Part shown: positions 33,545-44,352 of the stretch, in pieces
Position numbering within the stretch: position 1 is the stretch's first letter
How the letters are laid out: each line of letters begins with the position of its first letter
Assembly (NCBI RefSeq): GCF_033597815.2
Contig: NZ_CP166245.1
Span: forward strand, 1,116,001-1,180,000
DNA length: 64,000 nucleotides
Reading direction: 5' to 3'
DNA from: Staphylococcus sp. KG4-3
GTDB taxonomy: Bacteria; Bacillota; Bacilli; Staphylococcales; Staphylococcaceae
Translations under genes and position numbers: made by a program
Notes under the pieces: model-generated
What the model saw: the letters and a program-made list of their open reading frames with translations, nothing else
Database searches by the model: none
What the model was told of the DNA's origin: nothing

Positions 33545-34333
33545 ATGCAAGAAAAATTTATTAAAAAGCATCATATATTAGACTATGAACATGATTATTT
33601 AAAAAAAGTAAAATTGGGTATAACAACAAGAGAAGACGGTTTAAGTCCTTTCCCTCGTAACGCTTTTAATATGGCAAGATATATTGATGATAATCAACAG
33701 AGTATCACTCAACATCAAGAAATGCTTGCTACTACAATTGACTTTCCTAGAGAGCAATGGGTTTTTCCAATTCAAACTCATGAAAATAAAGTTGTAGAAG
33801 TAACTGAACAAGATAGAGGTACTAATATTGATTCACTGACAGACCACTTGCATGGTGTAGATGGTTTATACACATATGATGAAAATATTCTGCTTACAAT
33901 GTGTTATGCTGACTGTGTACCTATTTACTTTTATAGTGAAAAGCATCATTTTATAGGGCTTGCACATGCTGGTTGGAGAGGAACTGTTGGTCAAATCGTC
34001 ATCGAAATGATTTCACATATAGATTTTGAGTTATGTGATTTAAGTGTTGTCATTGGACCAGCCACTTCCAATTCTTATGAAATTAACGATGATATAAAGT
34101 CTAAATTTGAAGAATTACCGATAGATATTAATCAGTATATAAAAACTAGAGGTGCAGACAGACATGGTATTGATTTAAAACTTGCGAATGCATTATTGCT
34201 GGAAAATGCAGGCATTCCTAAAGATAATATTTATATAACAGACTATGCGACATCTGAAGATTTATCATTATTCTTTTCTTACAGAGTAGAAAAAGGAAAT
34301 ACAGGTCGAATGTTAGCATTTATTGGTCAATAA
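33545..34333 (+). CDS. pgeF: peptidoglycan editing factor PgeF / YlmD (laccase-domain family)
   Basis: A 262-aa protein; ATG 33545 is chosen because GGAGG lies 9 nt upstream. Family metal/purine-site residues are visible: H in [16 protein letters not shown] (Cys) and GLAHAGWRG (His). Members cleave misincorporated or purine nucleoside substrates; the role in wall editing comes from other bacteria. Second gene block after ftsZ, with ylmE and sepF. Confidence 0.85.
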   Translation: MQEKFIKKHHILDYEHDYLKKVKLGITTREDGLSPFPRNAFNMARYIDDNQQSITQHQEMLATTIDFPREQWVFPIQTHENKVVEVTEQDRGTNIDSLTDHLHGVDGLYTYDENILLTMCYADCVPIYFYSEKHHFIGLAHAGWRGTVGQIVIEMISHIDFELCDLSVVIGPATSNSYEINDDIKSKFEELPIDINQYIKTRGADRHGIDLKLANALLLENAGIPKDNIYITDYATSEDLSLFFSYRVEKGNTGRMLAFIGQ

Positions 34334-34350
34334 CGAAGAGGTGTATAGAA

Positions 34351-35025
34351 TTGGATGTACAATATAATTTAAAGTGTATAAGTGAGCAAATACAAACACA
34401 TTGTGAAAAGGGTAATATTTCAACAATGCCAAACGTGATTGCAGTGACAAAGTATGTTACAATAGACCGAGCTAATGATGCATATAATGCAGGAATTAGA
34501 CATTTCGGTGAAAATCGTTTGGAAGGGTTTCAACAAAAGAAAGCAGCCTTACCCAAGGACGCCGTAATGCATTTTATAGGTTCTTTACAAACTAGAAAAG
34601 TTAAAGAAGTTATCAATGAAGTTGATTATTTCCACGCATTAGACCGTTTGAAATTAGCAAAAGAAATTGATAAAAGAGCTGAACATAAAATTAAATGTTT
34701 TGTACAAGTGAATGTATCTGGTGAATCATCTAAACAAGGTGTTTCATTATCAGAGGTTAACACTTTTATTGAAGAGTTAAAGCAATATGAAAATATAGAA
34801 ATCGTTGGTCTTATGACTATGGCTCCTTTGACTGAAGATGAGCCATATATAAAAAGCTTGTTTCAATTATTAAAAACAAAAAGAGATGAAATTAAAGCGC
34901 TCAATTTAAATTATGCACCTTGTACTGAGCTATCTATGGGAATGAGTAATGATTATCATTTAGCCGTTGAAGCAGGTGCATCGTTTGTGAGAATTGGGAC
35001 TAAACTTGTAGGAAAAGAGGAGTGA
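34351..35025 (+). CDS. ylmE: YggS/YlmE family PLP homeostasis protein
   Basis: A 224-aa alanine-racemase-like fold protein binding pyridoxal phosphate: VIAVTKY (PLP Lys, residue about 33), [20 protein letters not shown] and [11 protein letters not shown] start with AGAGGTG upstream. Overlaps sepF by 4 nt. Confidence 0.9.
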   Translation: MDVQYNLKCISEQIQTHCEKGNISTMPNVIAVTKYVTIDRANDAYNAGIRHFGENRLEGFQQKKAALPKDAVMHFIGSLQTRKVKEVINEVDYFHALDRLKLAKEIDKRAEHKIKCFVQVNVSGESSKQGVSLSEVNTFIEELKQYENIEIVGLMTMAPLTEDEPYIKSLFQLLKTKRDEIKALNLNYAPCTELSMGMSNDYHLAVEAGASFVRIGTKLVGKEE

Positions 35026-35630
35026 GCCCCGTGGCTTTAAAAGATTTATTTAATGGATTTTTCGTTGTAGAAGAGGAAGATGACGAATTAGAAGCGCCGC
35101 ACGAAGAAGAACAAAATAGAAACCAAAACAAACAACAAGCACAGTCTCAAAGCAACTTTAATGAACAATCAAACAATGGTTATACAGAAAAACCAAGATC
35201 AATACAGTCCGTTCCCAAGAAACAGTCAACAAGATTACAGCAATCATCGGGAGAAAGGAAGTATCAAATGAATAACAGTTCATCTAAAAATAATACAAGG
35301 AACGTTGTGAATATGAATAATCAAGAACAAGATCAATTTGATTTTGCACAAGAAAGTTCTAAGATGTGTTTATTTGAACCCCGTGTTTTTTCAGATACAC
35401 AAGATATTGCAGACGAACTTAAGAATCGTCGTGCTACATTAGTTAATTTACAACGCATTGATAAAGTTTCTGCTAAACGCATTATCGACTTTTTAAGTGG
35501 TACTGTTTATGCAATTGGTGGAGATATTCAACGAGTTGGATCAGATATATTCTTATGCACACCTGACAATGTTGAAGTTGCTGGGAGTATTACTGATCAA
35601 ATAGAAAATATGGAATACCAAGGTGAATAG
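35022..35630 (+). CDS. sepF: cell division protein SepF
   Basis: A 202-aa FtsZ-tethering protein: N-terminal amphipathic helix ([11 protein letters not shown]), a disordered Gln/Asn-rich linker (about 25-110), and the SepF core with [14 protein letters not shown] and [17 protein letters not shown] start overlaps the ylmE stop (GTGA); the residues MSPVALKD align with S. aureus MSHLALKD, supporting this start. Confidence 0.92.
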   Translation: MSPVALKDLFNGFFVVEEEDDELEAPHEEEQNRNQNKQQAQSQSNFNEQSNNGYTEKPRSIQSVPKKQSTRLQQSSGERKYQMNNSSSKNNTRNVVNMNNQEQDQFDFAQESSKMCLFEPRVFSDTQDIADELKNRRATLVNLQRIDKVSAKRIIDFLSGTVYAIGGDIQRVGSDIFLCTPDNVEVAGSITDQIENMEYQGE

Positions 35631-35642
35631 AGGTAAAAATAG

Positions 35643-35933
35643 ATGGATATTGGTTTATTAGCAAACATATTTAATTTTATTTTATTCTTGGTTCAGATTT
35701 ATTATTACGGGATGATTGTATACTTTGTTATGTCATGGATTCCCAATGCACGTGAAAATAAATTCGGTCAATTTTTAGCGAAGTTATATGAGCCGTTTTT
35801 AGAACAATTCCGTAAAGTTATACCGCCAATTGGAATGATTGATATTTCATCAATCGTTGCAATAGTAGTACTTGTACTATTCCGTAGTGGTTTAGCGAGC
35901 ATATTTAATTTGATTTTAACTAAATTAATGTAA
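35643..35933 (+). CDS. ylmG: YggT family membrane protein YlmG
   Basis: A 96-aa protein with two YggT segments and two to three hydrophobic helices; the conserved SWIPNA stretch is visible. It lies 12 nt after sepF. Role in division is suggested by genome context across Firmicutes. Confidence 0.88.
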   Translation: MDIGLLANIFNFILFLVQIYYYGMIVYFVMSWIPNARENKFGQFLAKLYEPFLEQFRKVIPPIGMIDISSIVAIVVLVLFRSGLASIFNLILTKLM

Positions 35934-35975
35934 GGTATTGTATAAAACTTAACGAACTAACATAAAATAAATGAT

Positions 35976-36008
35976 AAGCACCTAACGTTGAATAACGAGA
36001 GGTGCTTT
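35976..36008 (+). terminator. stem-loop between ylmG and ylmH
   Basis: AAGCACCT (35976-35983) pairs with AGGTGCTT (36001-36008, one shift) with inner CGTT/AACG. U-rich tail is imperfect; probably attenuating rather than full termination. Confidence 0.5.
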
Positions 36009-36022
36009 GTATTGTATTTGGA

Positions 36023-36802
36023 GTGATACACATCGATATTTATCAACATTTCAGAAAAGAAGAACATGATTTAATAGATCAACTTATTGATAAATGTAAT
36101 CGTGCAAATGACCAATACGCTCCTGTATTGACAACATTTCTTGACCCACGTGGTCAGTATATAATGGAGGTTGTTGTAGGCAGCTTTGATGATTTGAACG
36201 TTACATTTTATGGTGGGCCATACTCAGAAAGAAAAAGGGCTTTTATTGCGCCAAGTTACTTTGAACCAACTAAAGAAGAATTCGAAATTGTATTGATTGA
36301 AGTTGATTACCCACAAAAATTTGTAACACTACAACATCAACACATTTTAGGTACAATTATGTCGCTCGGAATTGAAAGAGAGCAGTTAGGCGACATTGTT
36401 GTATCAGATAAGATTCAATTTACTTTGACAAAGCAACTTGAATCTTATATTATATTAGAATTAAATAGAATCAAAGGTGCAACAGTTAAACTTAATTCTA
36501 TTCCTATAAAAGATATGATACAATCAAAAGAGAATTGGCAATCATTTGATACAACAGTAAGTGGCTTAAGGTTAGATGTTGTATTAAAAGACATGATACG
36601 TAAATCTCGAACTATTGCAAAACAATTAATAGACAAAAAACGTGTTAAAGTAAATCATACAGTGATTGATGCCGCAGACTTTCAACTTGATAGTGGTGAC
36701 TTATTGTCAATACAAGGATTTGGCAGAGCTATGATTACTGACATAGGCAGTAAAACTAAAAAAGATAAAATTAGAATTTCTTACAAAACGTTATTCAAAT
36801 AG
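36023..36802 (+). CDS. ylmH: S4-domain RNA-binding protein YlmH
   Basis: About 259 aa. The S4 domain occupies residues about 175-245 (LRLDVVLKDMIRKSRTIAKQLIDKKRVKVNH); the N-terminal part is the YlmH-specific domain. Family members bind stalled 50S subunits in a rescue or quality-control pathway with RqcH. The start is uncertain: GTG 36023 sits directly on the only Shine-Dalgarno-like GGAG, and no ATG is in frame nearby; GTG 36002 is another option. Confidence 0.8.
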   Translation: MIHIDIYQHFRKEEHDLIDQLIDKCNRANDQYAPVLTTFLDPRGQYIMEVVVGSFDDLNVTFYGGPYSERKRAFIAPSYFEPTKEEFEIVLIEVDYPQKFVTLQHQHILGTIMSLGIEREQLGDIVVSDKIQFTLTKQLESYIILELNRIKGATVKLNSIPIKDMIQSKENWQSFDTTVSGLRLDVVLKDMIRKSRTIAKQLIDKKRVKVNHTVIDAADFQLDSGDLLSIQGFGRAMITDIGSKTKKDKIRISYKTLFK

Positions 36803-36955
36803 TGGTATAATAAGCTATCATATAATTTGAGACTACGTCTTTAACGCTTTGTACAATTTAGTAAATGATATATTATAAAAACATATTGTAGATAAAACAC
36901 TATTTCCGTTATTTAACCAATGGAGAAAATAGTGTATTATAGAAGGAGGATATTT

Positions 36956-37573
36956 ATGCCTTTTACACCAAATGAAATTAAAAATAAAACTTTTACAAAT
37001 GCAAGAAATGGTTTTGAACCTACTGAAGTTGAAAGTTATTTAGAACAACTTAGTAATGAAATAGAACGTTTGAAAGAAGATAAAGTACAATTGGAAAAAG
37101 TGATTGAAGATAAAGAAAGTAATATTCAATCATATAAAGAGGTACATCAATCTGTTAGTGACGCGTTAATACAAGCTAAACAAGCAGGGGAAGAAACTAA
37201 AGCAGCTGCGACAAAAGATGCTGAAGCAACAGTTTCTAAAGCGAAAGCAGAAGCAGATAGAATTGTTAACGATGCAGTTGAAAAAGCACGTAGACTTTCT
37301 TTCCAAACTGAAGATATGAAACGTCAATCTAAAATTTTCAGATCACGTTTCCGTATGTTGGTTGAAGCACAATTAGATTTACTTAAAAATGAAGATTGGG
37401 ATTATTTATTAAATTATGATCTTGATTCTGAACAAGTCACTGAAGAAAACATTAATCATTTAAACGATAATGAATTGACTGAAGAAGAAAAAGCTATGAA
37501 AGCTAGAGCAGAAGCAGATAATAACGCCGCTTCTAGCGACCAAACATCAGCTACTGATTCAGAAAATAAATAG
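36956..37573 (+). CDS. divIVA: cell division/polarity protein DivIVA
   Basis: A 205-aa coiled-coil protein. ATG 36956 has AGGAGG 6 nt upstream. The N-terminal membrane-curvature domain (FTPNEIKNKTF, then FEPTEVESYL) is followed by coiled coils (residues about 25-140) and an acidic disordered tail. Confidence 0.93.
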   Translation: MPFTPNEIKNKTFTNARNGFEPTEVESYLEQLSNEIERLKEDKVQLEKVIEDKESNIQSYKEVHQSVSDALIQAKQAGEETKAAATKDAEATVSKAKAEADRIVNDAVEKARRLSFQTEDMKRQSKIFRSRFRMLVEAQLDLLKNEDWDYLLNYDLDSEQVTEENINHLNDNELTEEEKAMKARAEADNNAASSDQTSATDSENK

Positions 37574-37599
37574 TATTAGATAACAGACGCGTTTGAAAC

Positions 37600-37775
37600 A
37601 TTAAACATATCGCAGCGAGTTAGGGATAGTGGGAGCCTTTCATATGTTAGTTTCTTATATCACTGTTATGTCATCACAAAGTAATAAAGATAATGAGAGA
37701 ACTCTAAGTTGAGTTAATCAGGGTGGTAACGCGGTATTCATCGTCCCTGTTAATTGAACTTAGAGTTCTTTTTAT
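37600..37775 (+). promoter_or_regulatory. T-box riboswitch (isoleucine)
   Basis: The leader contains the Stem I region (GCAGCGAG..GGGATAGTGGGAGCC), a likely AUC specifier (37659-37661), the T-box GGGTGGTAACGCGG (37720-37733) and a terminator pairing 37697-37710 with 37757-37770 followed by T-tract. Uncharged tRNA-Ile would favour read-through into ileS. Confidence 0.9.
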
Positions 37776-37823
37776 TATTTAAAATGAATAAAGTATGAAA
37801 ATCGGAACGAGGAGTGTATAGAA

Positions 37824-40574
37824 ATGGACTATAAAGATACATTATTAATGCCAAAAACAGATTTCCCAATGCGTGGCGGTTTGCCAAATAAAGAGCCTAA
37901 GATACAAGAAGAATGGGACGAAAAAAACATCTATCAAAAAGTATTAGATAAAAATGAAGGGAATCCTTCATATATTCTACATGATGGCCCACCATATGCG
38001 AATGGAAACTTACACATGGGTCATGCGTTAAACAAAATTTTAAAAGATATCATCACACGTTATAAATCAATGCGTGGTTATTATGCACCGTACGTGCCAG
38101 GTTGGGATACACATGGTCTGCCAATCGAACAAGCGTTAACTAAAAAAGGTGTTAAACGCAAAGAATTGTCAGTAGCAGAATTCAGAAAAAAATGTGAAGC
38201 ATTTGCATTAGAGCAAATTGAAAACCAGAAAAAAGATTTCAAGCGATTAGGTGTTAAAGGTGATTTTAATGACCCTTATATTACTTTAAAACCAGAATAT
38301 GAAGCAGCTCAAATTCGTTTATTTGGAGAAATGGCAGAAAAAGGTTTAATCTATAAAGGTAAAAAACCAGTATATTGGTCACCATCAAGTGAATCTTCAT
38401 TAGCAGAAGCGGAAATTGAATATCAAGATAAACGATCACCATCTATTTATGTAGCATTTGATGTTAAAGATGGTAAAGGCATTGTCGATCCAGATGCAAA
38501 ATTTATTATCTGGACTACAACACCATGGACGTTGCCGTCAAATGTGGCGATTACGGTGCACCCTGATTTAACTTACGGTCAATACAATGTAAATGGTCAA
38601 AAATATATCATTGGAAAAGATTTAGTGAGTGATGTTGTAGAAGCGTTAGGATGGGACGAAGATACTTTAGTATTAGAAAATGAATTTAAAGGTAAAGATT
38701 TAGAATATGTTGAAGCACAACATCCATTCTTTGAGCGTGAGTCATTAGTAATTAATGGTTTACATGTCACTACTGATGCAGGTACTGGATGTGTACACAC
38801 TGCACCTGGACATGGTGAAGATGACTATATTGTCGGTCAAAAATATAATTTACCTGTGATTAGCCCAGTAGATGATAAAGGTGTATTCACTGATGAAGCT
38901 GGTCAATTTGAAGGCATGTTTTATGATAAAGCGAATAAAGAAATCACAGACTTACTAAAAGAAAAAGATGCATTACTACATTTAGAATTTATTACACATA
39001 GTTACCCTCATGACTGGCGTACGAAAAAACCAGTTATCTTTAGAGCGACACCACAATGGTTTGCATCTATAGATAAAGTACGTCAAGATATTTTAGATGC
39101 TATCGATGAGACACAATTCAAAGTGGACTGGGGTAAAACACGTATCTATAACATGATTCGTGACCGTGGCGAATGGGTAATTTCACGTCAACGTGTATGG
39201 GGAGTGCCATTACCAGTATTTTATGCTGAAAACGGCGACATTATCATGACATCAGAAACAGTTAACCATGTTGCTGATTTATTTGAAACAAATGGATCAA
39301 ACATCTGGTTTGAACGTGATGCGAAAGATTTACTACCTGAAGGCTTTACGCATCCAGGTAGCCCTAACGGTGAATTTACAAAAGAAACTGATATCATGGA
39401 TGTTTGGTTTGACTCAGGTTCATCACACCGTGGTGTGTTAGAGGCACGTTCGGAATTATCATACCCAGCTGATTTATACCTTGAAGGTAGTGACCAATAC
39501 CGTGGCTGGTTCAACTCATCAATTACAACTTCAGTGGCTACAAGAGGCCAATCTCCATATAAAATGTTATTATCACATGGTTTTGTTATGGATGGAGAAG
39601 GTAAGAAAATGAGTAAATCATTAGGCAATGTGATTGTGCCGGATCAAATTGTGAAACAAAAAGGTGCAGACATTGCACGTCTATGGGTGAGTAGTGTTGA
39701 TTACCTAGCAGACGTACGTATTTCAGATGAAATATTAAAACAAACTTCTGACGTATACAGAAAAATTAGAAATACTTTGAGATTTATGTTAGGTAACGTA
39801 AATGATTATAACCCTGCGACAGATGCAATAGCTGAAGATAATTTATTAGAAGTGGATAAATATTTATTGAACAGATTACGTGAGTTCACTGCGAATACTT
39901 TAGACCACTATGATAACTATGACTATTTAGATATCTTCCAAGAGGTTCAAAACTTTATTAATGTAGAACTAAGTAACTTCTACTTAGACTATGGTAAAGA
40001 TATTCTTTATATTGAAGAGCGTGATTCTCATAAACGTCGTAGTATGCAAACAGTTTTATACCAAATCGTAGTTGATATGACGAAATTATTAGCTCCTATC
40101 TTAGTGCATACATCTGAAGAGGTTTGGTCACATATTCCTCATGTAGAGGAAGAAAGTGTACACTTAACGAACATGCCAGAGCGTGTTGAAGTAGACCGTG
40201 AATTTGTAGATAGATGGAATACATTTATGAAATTACGTGATGATGTCAACCGTGCATTAGAAGTTGCACGTAACGAAAAAGTAATCGGTAAATCATTAGA
40301 AGCTAAAGTTGTGATTGGAAGCAATGATAACTTTGACGCTACATCATTCTTACAACAATTTGCTGATCTGCAACAATTATTTATTACTTCTCAAGCAGAA
40401 GTAGTAGATCATGTAGAAGATGGAATTCCATATCAATATGGAGATATTCGTATTGAGCATGCACATGGTGAAAAATGTGAGCGTTGCTGGAATTACAGTG
40501 AATCATTAGGTTCTGTAGGTGAACTAAATAACTTGTGCCCGCGTTGTCAAGAAGTTGTCAAAACGCTAGTATAA
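37824..40574 (+). CDS. ileS: isoleucyl-tRNA synthetase
   Basis: A 916-aa class I synthetase, the usual staphylococcal length. HIGH-type [11 protein letters not shown] (residues about 63-73), the editing domain with [13 protein letters not shown] at about 595-599, and a C-terminal zinc site CERCWNY...CPRCQ. AGGAGTG precedes ATG. Controlled by the T-box upstream. Resembles the housekeeping, mupirocin-sensitive type rather than MupA; point resistance alleles were not assessed. Confidence 0.97.
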   Translation: MDYKDTLLMPKTDFPMRGGLPNKEPKIQEEWDEKNIYQKVLDKNEGNPSYILHDGPPYANGNLHMGHALNKILKDIITRYKSMRGYYAPYVPGWDTHGLPIEQALTKKGVKRKELSVAEFRKKCEAFALEQIENQKKDFKRLGVKGDFNDPYITLKPEYEAAQIRLFGEMAEKGLIYKGKKPVYWSPSSESSLAEAEIEYQDKRSPSIYVAFDVKDGKGIVDPDAKFIIWTTTPWTLPSNVAITVHPDLTYGQYNVNGQKYIIGKDLVSDVVEALGWDEDTLVLENEFKGKDLEYVEAQHPFFERESLVINGLHVTTDAGTGCVHTAPGHGEDDYIVGQKYNLPVISPVDDKGVFTDEAGQFEGMFYDKANKEITDLLKEKDALLHLEFITHSYPHDWRTKKPVIFRATPQWFASIDKVRQDILDAIDETQFKVDWGKTRIYNMIRDRGEWVISRQRVWGVPLPVFYAENGDIIMTSETVNHVADLFETNGSNIWFERDAKDLLPEGFTHPGSPNGEFTKETDIMDVWFDSGSSHRGVLEARSELSYPADLYLEGSDQYRGWFNSSITTSVATRGQSPYKMLLSHGFVMDGEGKKMSKSLGNVIVPDQIVKQKGADIARLWVSSVDYLADVRISDEILKQTSDVYRKIRNTLRFMLGNVNDYNPATDAIAEDNLLEVDKYLLNRLREFTANTLDHYDNYDYLDIFQEVQNFINVELSNFYLDYGKDILYIEERDSHKRRSMQTVLYQIVVDMTKLLAPILVHTSEEVWSHIPHVEEESVHLTNMPERVEVDREFVDRWNTFMKLRDDVNRALEVARNEKVIGKSLEAKVVIGSNDNFDATSFLQQFADLQQLFITSQAEVVDHVEDGIPYQYGDIRIEHAHGEKCERCWNYSESLGSVGELNNLCPRCQEVVKTLV

Positions 40575-40613
40575 TTGAGACACTAGTTGTTATTAATTGA
40601 ATATATTGATTTG

Positions 40614-40654
40614 GATGAGGCTGGGACATAATTAAGTGTCTTAGCCTCATCTTT
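40614..40654 (+). terminator. ileS terminator (GAGGCTGGGACATAA repeat type)
   Basis: GATGAGGCT (40614-40622) pairs with AGCCTCATC (40643-40651). The GGGACATAA core is a common staphylococcal intergenic repeat, also seen on the other strand near 58241. Confidence 0.7.
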
Positions 40655-40821
40655 GCTGGAGTGGAATGATAATAAAACTTATGTTATAAAATATAAAGTC
40701 ATTACCACTCAATATTTCTGATTCCTTTTATTTATTTTCGATGGTGTACATTGATAATAAAACAAAGATAAAGTAATTTAGAAGAGCTTAAGTAAAACTT
40801 GATTTTAGAAGGGTGTTTTTT

Positions 40822-41616
40822 ATGTTTCATAACCAAAGTGCACATTTTGTAAACGGCATAACATTAAATGTAAGAGATAAAGAAGCTATGAAACAATTTT
40901 ATGAACATATCTTAGGGCTTAATGTAGTGAATGAATCATATTCGATTGTCCATTATGAAATTGGCAATTCAAATCATTTTCTTACCTTAAAGCAAATTAA
41001 CTATGGTAGAGAACCATTAACTTCGGAAGCAGGGTTATTTCATTTAGCAATTAGATTACCATCGAAAACAGATTTAGCGGATTTGCTCGTTCAATTGAGT
41101 GAGTATGGATTGCCTATTAATGGTGGAGAGCATGATATTACAACCTCATTGTTTTTGGAAGACCCGGAAGGCAATGGCTTAGAATTTTATGTGGATCATC
41201 CTATTGAAGATTGGGTATTTGAAGATGACAAGGTTGTTTTAGAAACACAACCAATCAATGTTCCTAATTTATTAACCTATGTTTCAAATGAAAAATGGCA
41301 AGGTATACCTGATGAAACGTTAATTGGATATATTAATCTTAAAACGATAGAATTAAAGCGCGTAATTTCATATTATAAAAATTTCTTTGGTTTAGAAGCA
41401 TCTTCATTAGAAACAAATACGGCATTGTATTTATCTTCTAATGGTTACCACCAACATATAGTAGTTAATAATTGGTTTTCTCGAATTAAGCGCATTGAAA
41501 ACCAAAAAACATATGGGTTGGCATGTGTAGATTATCACTATCCTGAGACGACTCACAAGAATATTACAGGACCAGATGGAATACTGTTTCGTTTTAATTT
41601 TTATAAAGTAATGTAA
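40822..41616 (+). CDS. VOC family (glyoxalase/extradiol dioxygenase-like) protein, CatE-like
   Basis: A 264-aa protein with two VOC modules (residues about 8-120 and 155-260). Metal-type residues H in NGITLNVRD..FHLAI, and E in GNGLEFYVD of the first module are visible; the second module is more diverged. ATG 40822 is preferred since AGAAGGG is 9 nt upstream. Substrate unknown. Confidence 0.75.
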   Translation: MFHNQSAHFVNGITLNVRDKEAMKQFYEHILGLNVVNESYSIVHYEIGNSNHFLTLKQINYGREPLTSEAGLFHLAIRLPSKTDLADLLVQLSEYGLPINGGEHDITTSLFLEDPEGNGLEFYVDHPIEDWVFEDDKVVLETQPINVPNLLTYVSNEKWQGIPDETLIGYINLKTIELKRVISYYKNFFGLEASSLETNTALYLSSNGYHQHIVVNNWFSRIKRIENQKTYGLACVDYHYPETTHKNITGPDGILFRFNFYKVM

Positions 41617-41828
41617 CTAATGTGAAGTAAAGACAAAATTATTTTATTATGATACTAGGAAATTTTATTAAATGAGTATTATGAAAGAATATAGTATTAT
41701 ACCAATGGTTGATTATGAATTATTAAGTTTTATATATATAATCAAACTGTAACTTTTTTTATAAGTTTGATTAGGATATAATGAAAGATGTTGTAAAAGC
41801 GACTGAGCGCAGAATAGGAGGTACAGGC

Positions 41829-42305
41829 ATGAAACGTCAGTACTACATTAGTATTTCTTTATTCATAACAATCGTTATATTATTATTAGATCAAATCACA
41901 AAATTTATTGTTGCCAGTTCTATGAGAGTTGGAGATTCTTTTAACGTAATTCCTAATTTTTTAAATATAACTTCTCACCGAAATAATGGTGCAGCATGGG
42001 GTATATTGAGTGGGAAAATGAGCTTTTTCTATATTATTACAATTATCATTCTGGTTGTATTAATTATATTTTACATTAAAGAAGCGAAACAGCATTTATT
42101 AATGCAAGTAGCTATTAGTTTATTATTTGCAGGAGCATTAGGTAATTTTATTGATCGTGTGTTACATGGAGAAGTTGTAGATTTTGTTGATACAAATATT
42201 TTCGGTTATAATTTCCCGATATTTAATGTAGCAGATTCTAGTTTGACCATAGGCGTGTTGTTAATAGTAATCGCTTTGTTAACAGATATGAAGAAAGAAG
42301 AATAG
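41829..42305 (+). CDS. lspA: lipoprotein signal peptidase II
   Basis: A 158-aa inner-membrane aspartic protease processing prolipoproteins. Four membrane helices; conserved NNGAAWG, GNFIDRV and FNVADSSL with the two catalytic Asp residues. ATG 41829 has AGGAGG 7 nt upstream, so the longer upstream frame is not used. Confidence 0.93.
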   Translation: MKRQYYISISLFITIVILLLDQITKFIVASSMRVGDSFNVIPNFLNITSHRNNGAAWGILSGKMSFFYIITIIILVVLIIFYIKEAKQHLLMQVAISLLFAGALGNFIDRVLHGEVVDFVDTNIFGYNFPIFNVADSSLTIGVLLIVIALLTDMKKEE

Positions 42306-42317
42306 GAGAGATATCGT

Positions 42318-43235
42318 ATGGAAATACATGAGTTTAAGATAGAAGACCAGAACGATACAGGTCAACGTATTGATAAGTTATTACCTGAATATAATTCAGA
42401 TTGGTCACGCACTCAAATCCAAGATTGGATAAAAGAGAATCTTGTAAAAGTTAATGATAAAATCATTAAGTCTAACTACAAGACAAAGTTGAATGACTAT
42501 ATAGTTGTGACTGAAAAAGAAATTGTAGAAGCGGATATTCAACCAGAAAATTTAAATTTAGATATTTTTTATGAAGATGATGATGTAGCTATAGTATATA
42601 AACCTAAAGGAATGGTAGTTCACCCATCAGCTGGTCATTACACAGGTACTTTAGTTAATGGTCTTATGTATCAAATGAAGAATTTATCAGGTATTAATGG
42701 TGAAATTCGTCCAGGTATTGTACACCGTATCGATAAAGATACATCTGGATTATTAATGGTCGCTAAAAATGATATAGCTCATCGTAGTTTAGTAGACCAA
42801 TTAGTTAATAAGACAGTTACTCGTAAATATGTCGCATTGGTTCATGGTAATATTCCACATGATTATGGCACAATTGATGCACCAATTGGCAGAAACAAGA
42901 ATGATCGTCAGTCTATGGATGTTGTAGATGATGGCAAAGATGCAATTACGCATTTTAATGTATTAGAGCATTTTGATAAATATACATTAATCGAGTGTAT
43001 ACTAGAAACTGGCCGTACACACCAAATTCGTGTGCATATGAAATATATTGGGTTCCCATTAGTTGGTGATCCAAAATATGGACCGAAAAAAACGATGGAT
43101 ATAGGTGGCCAAGCATTACATGCTAGTTTAATAGGGTTTGAACATCCAATTACACATGAAAATATTGAAAAATCAGCCGCATTACCAGATGATTTTGAGC
43201 AATTATTAACTGAGTTACGTAGAAGCGAAAAATAA
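42318..43235 (+). CDS. rluD: RluD-type 23S rRNA pseudouridine synthase
   Basis: A 305-aa enzyme with an N-terminal S4 domain (residues about 15-75) and the pseudouridine synthase domain with catalytic HRIDKDTSGLLM (Asp about 140) and GRTHQIRVH. GGAGAG upstream, 12 nt after lspA. Known as YlyB in Bacillus, conserved next to lspA and pyrR. Confidence 0.92.
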   Translation: MEIHEFKIEDQNDTGQRIDKLLPEYNSDWSRTQIQDWIKENLVKVNDKIIKSNYKTKLNDYIVVTEKEIVEADIQPENLNLDIFYEDDDVAIVYKPKGMVVHPSAGHYTGTLVNGLMYQMKNLSGINGEIRPGIVHRIDKDTSGLLMVAKNDIAHRSLVDQLVNKTVTRKYVALVHGNIPHDYGTIDAPIGRNKNDRQSMDVVDDGKDAITHFNVLEHFDKYTLIECILETGRTHQIRVHMKYIGFPLVGDPKYGPKKTMDIGGQALHASLIGFEHPITHENIEKSAALPDDFEQLLTELRRSEK

Positions 43236-43274
43236 TTATAAGAGTTTGGATATAAATATCTCTAATTAAAGAAT

Positions 43275-43320
43275 AAACGTCAATTTCTATATAATCTAAA
43301 TAGAAATTGACGTTTTCTTT
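43275..43320. terminator. bidirectional terminator after rluD
   Basis: AAACGTCAATTTCTA (43275-43289) pairs perfectly with its complement (43301-43315), followed by TCTTTG; placed between rluD and the convergent small ORF at 43333. Confidence 0.8.
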
Positions 43321-43332
43321 GTTTATTGAAGT

Positions 43333-43512
43333 TTATATGCTTAAGTGTCCATCTTGAAGTGAGCATATCATAATAAATGTTAGTCCTTTATGTTGAATAT
43401 TAAGTTTATGTCTCAAGCGCTTTATTGTTCTTTTATCACGAATTGAATTAACGATTACTATAATGTGCTTGTTATTTTCATGTTTATCGACTTGCAAGGT
43501 AATATGATTCAT
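43333..43512 (-). CDS. 59-aa hypothetical protein opposite the pyr promoter
   Basis: An uninterrupted frame from ATG 43512 to TAA 43333-43335: MNHITLQVDKHENNKH..., with alternating hydrophobic strands and a Lys/Arg-rich middle (RDKRTIKRLRHKL). It converges on rluD with a shared terminator, which supports it being real. No clear Shine-Dalgarno is present, and its start overlaps the pyr operon promoter. Family unknown. Confidence 0.4.
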   Translation of the reverse strand: MNHITLQVDKHENNKHIIVIVNSIRDKRTIKRLRHKLNIQHKGLTFIMICSLQDGHLSI

Positions 43513-43520
43513 GGTATTAT
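43492..43520 (+). promoter_or_regulatory. pyr operon promoter
   Basis: TTGCAA (43492-43497), 17 nt, TATTAT (43515-43520). Predicted start about 43527 places the PyrR-binding sequence at +33. Confidence 0.55.
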
Positions 43521-43558
43521 AATGACAGTTTAATAAAGAGCGAAAGTCTTTAATTGTG

Positions 43559-43795
43559 AGTCCAGAGAGGCTCCGAAGACATGTATTTAATAAAAATGAT
43601 TATAAACTTACTGTTTGTTCATAAGAATGAAGAAACGCTATTGTAGTTATAGCTTCTTAACGCAATAGGAGCCATAGTATAATTTTTTAACTATGGAAGA
43701 GAAAGCATCTCATGTTATCGAGTGATGTCTCTTGAAGTTTGTAGACTTTTTAACTAAACCTCATGTCTAATAAAGACATGGGGTTTTCTTTATAT
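43559..43795 (+). promoter_or_regulatory. PyrR-controlled attenuator 1
   Basis: AGTCCAGAGAGGCT (43559-43572) matches the PyrR anti-antiterminator consensus ARUCCNGNGAGGYU exactly. The terminator at the end pairs AAACCTCATGTCT with AGACATGGGGTTT (43756-43787) and a U-rich tail. UMP-bound PyrR would cause termination before pyrR. Confidence 0.85.
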
Positions 43796-43824
43796 CATCA
43801 CTTAATTAAAGGCAGGTGTTTAAA

Positions 43825-44352
43825 ATGTCAGAGCGCGTTATTATGGATGAGGCAGCAATACAAAGAACAGTTACACGTATTGCACATGAAATTTTAGAAT
43901 ATAACAAAGGTACTAATAATTTAATCTTATTAGGCATTAAGACACGTGGTGCATTTTTAGCGAGACGTATACAACAAAAGATCGAACAAATAGAAGAGGT
44001 AGCTGTGCCAACTGGAACAATAGATATTACACAATTCAGGGATGATTTAGAGCAAACAATAAATCAAGGAAATGATAAAGCGTATGAAATAGATGTAAAT
44101 ATTACAAATCAGGTTGTTGTTATTATCGATGATGTTTTATACACAGGAAGAACAGTGCGAGCTTCATTAGACGCTGTTCTACAGTATGCGAGGCCCAAAA
44201 AAATTGGCTTAGCTACTTTAGTAGACAGAGGTCATAGAGAATTACCGATTCGCGCTGACTTCGTAGGAAAAAATATTCCTACAGCAAAAGAAGAAGATGT
44301 ATCAGTATTTCTCCAAGAAATAGATGATAGAAATGCAGTTGTAATTGAATAG
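43825..44352 (+). CDS. pyrR: pyr operon attenuation protein / uracil phosphoribosyltransferase
   Basis: A 175-aa PRTase-fold protein that binds pyr mRNA. ATG 43825 is favoured ([12 protein letters not shown]) with GGCAGG upstream. The PRPP loop [16 protein letters not shown] (residues about 95-110) is intact. Confidence 0.95.
   Translation: MSERVIMDEAAIQRTVTRIAHEILEYNKGTNNLILLGIKTRGAFLARRIQQKIEQIEEVAVPTGTIDITQFRDDLEQTINQGNDKAYEIDVNITNQVVVIIDDVLYTGRTVRASLDAVLQYARPKKIGLATLVDRGHRELPIRADFVGKNIPTAKEEDVSVFLQEIDDRNAVVIE

Noticed and set aside
39221..39628. 135-aa frame opposite ileS
   Set aside because: Shadow of a highly conserved synthetase region, no start signals.
37824..40574. mupirocin-resistant IleRS (MupA-type)
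   Set aside because: Length, zinc-site C-terminus and T-box context fit the housekeeping enzyme.
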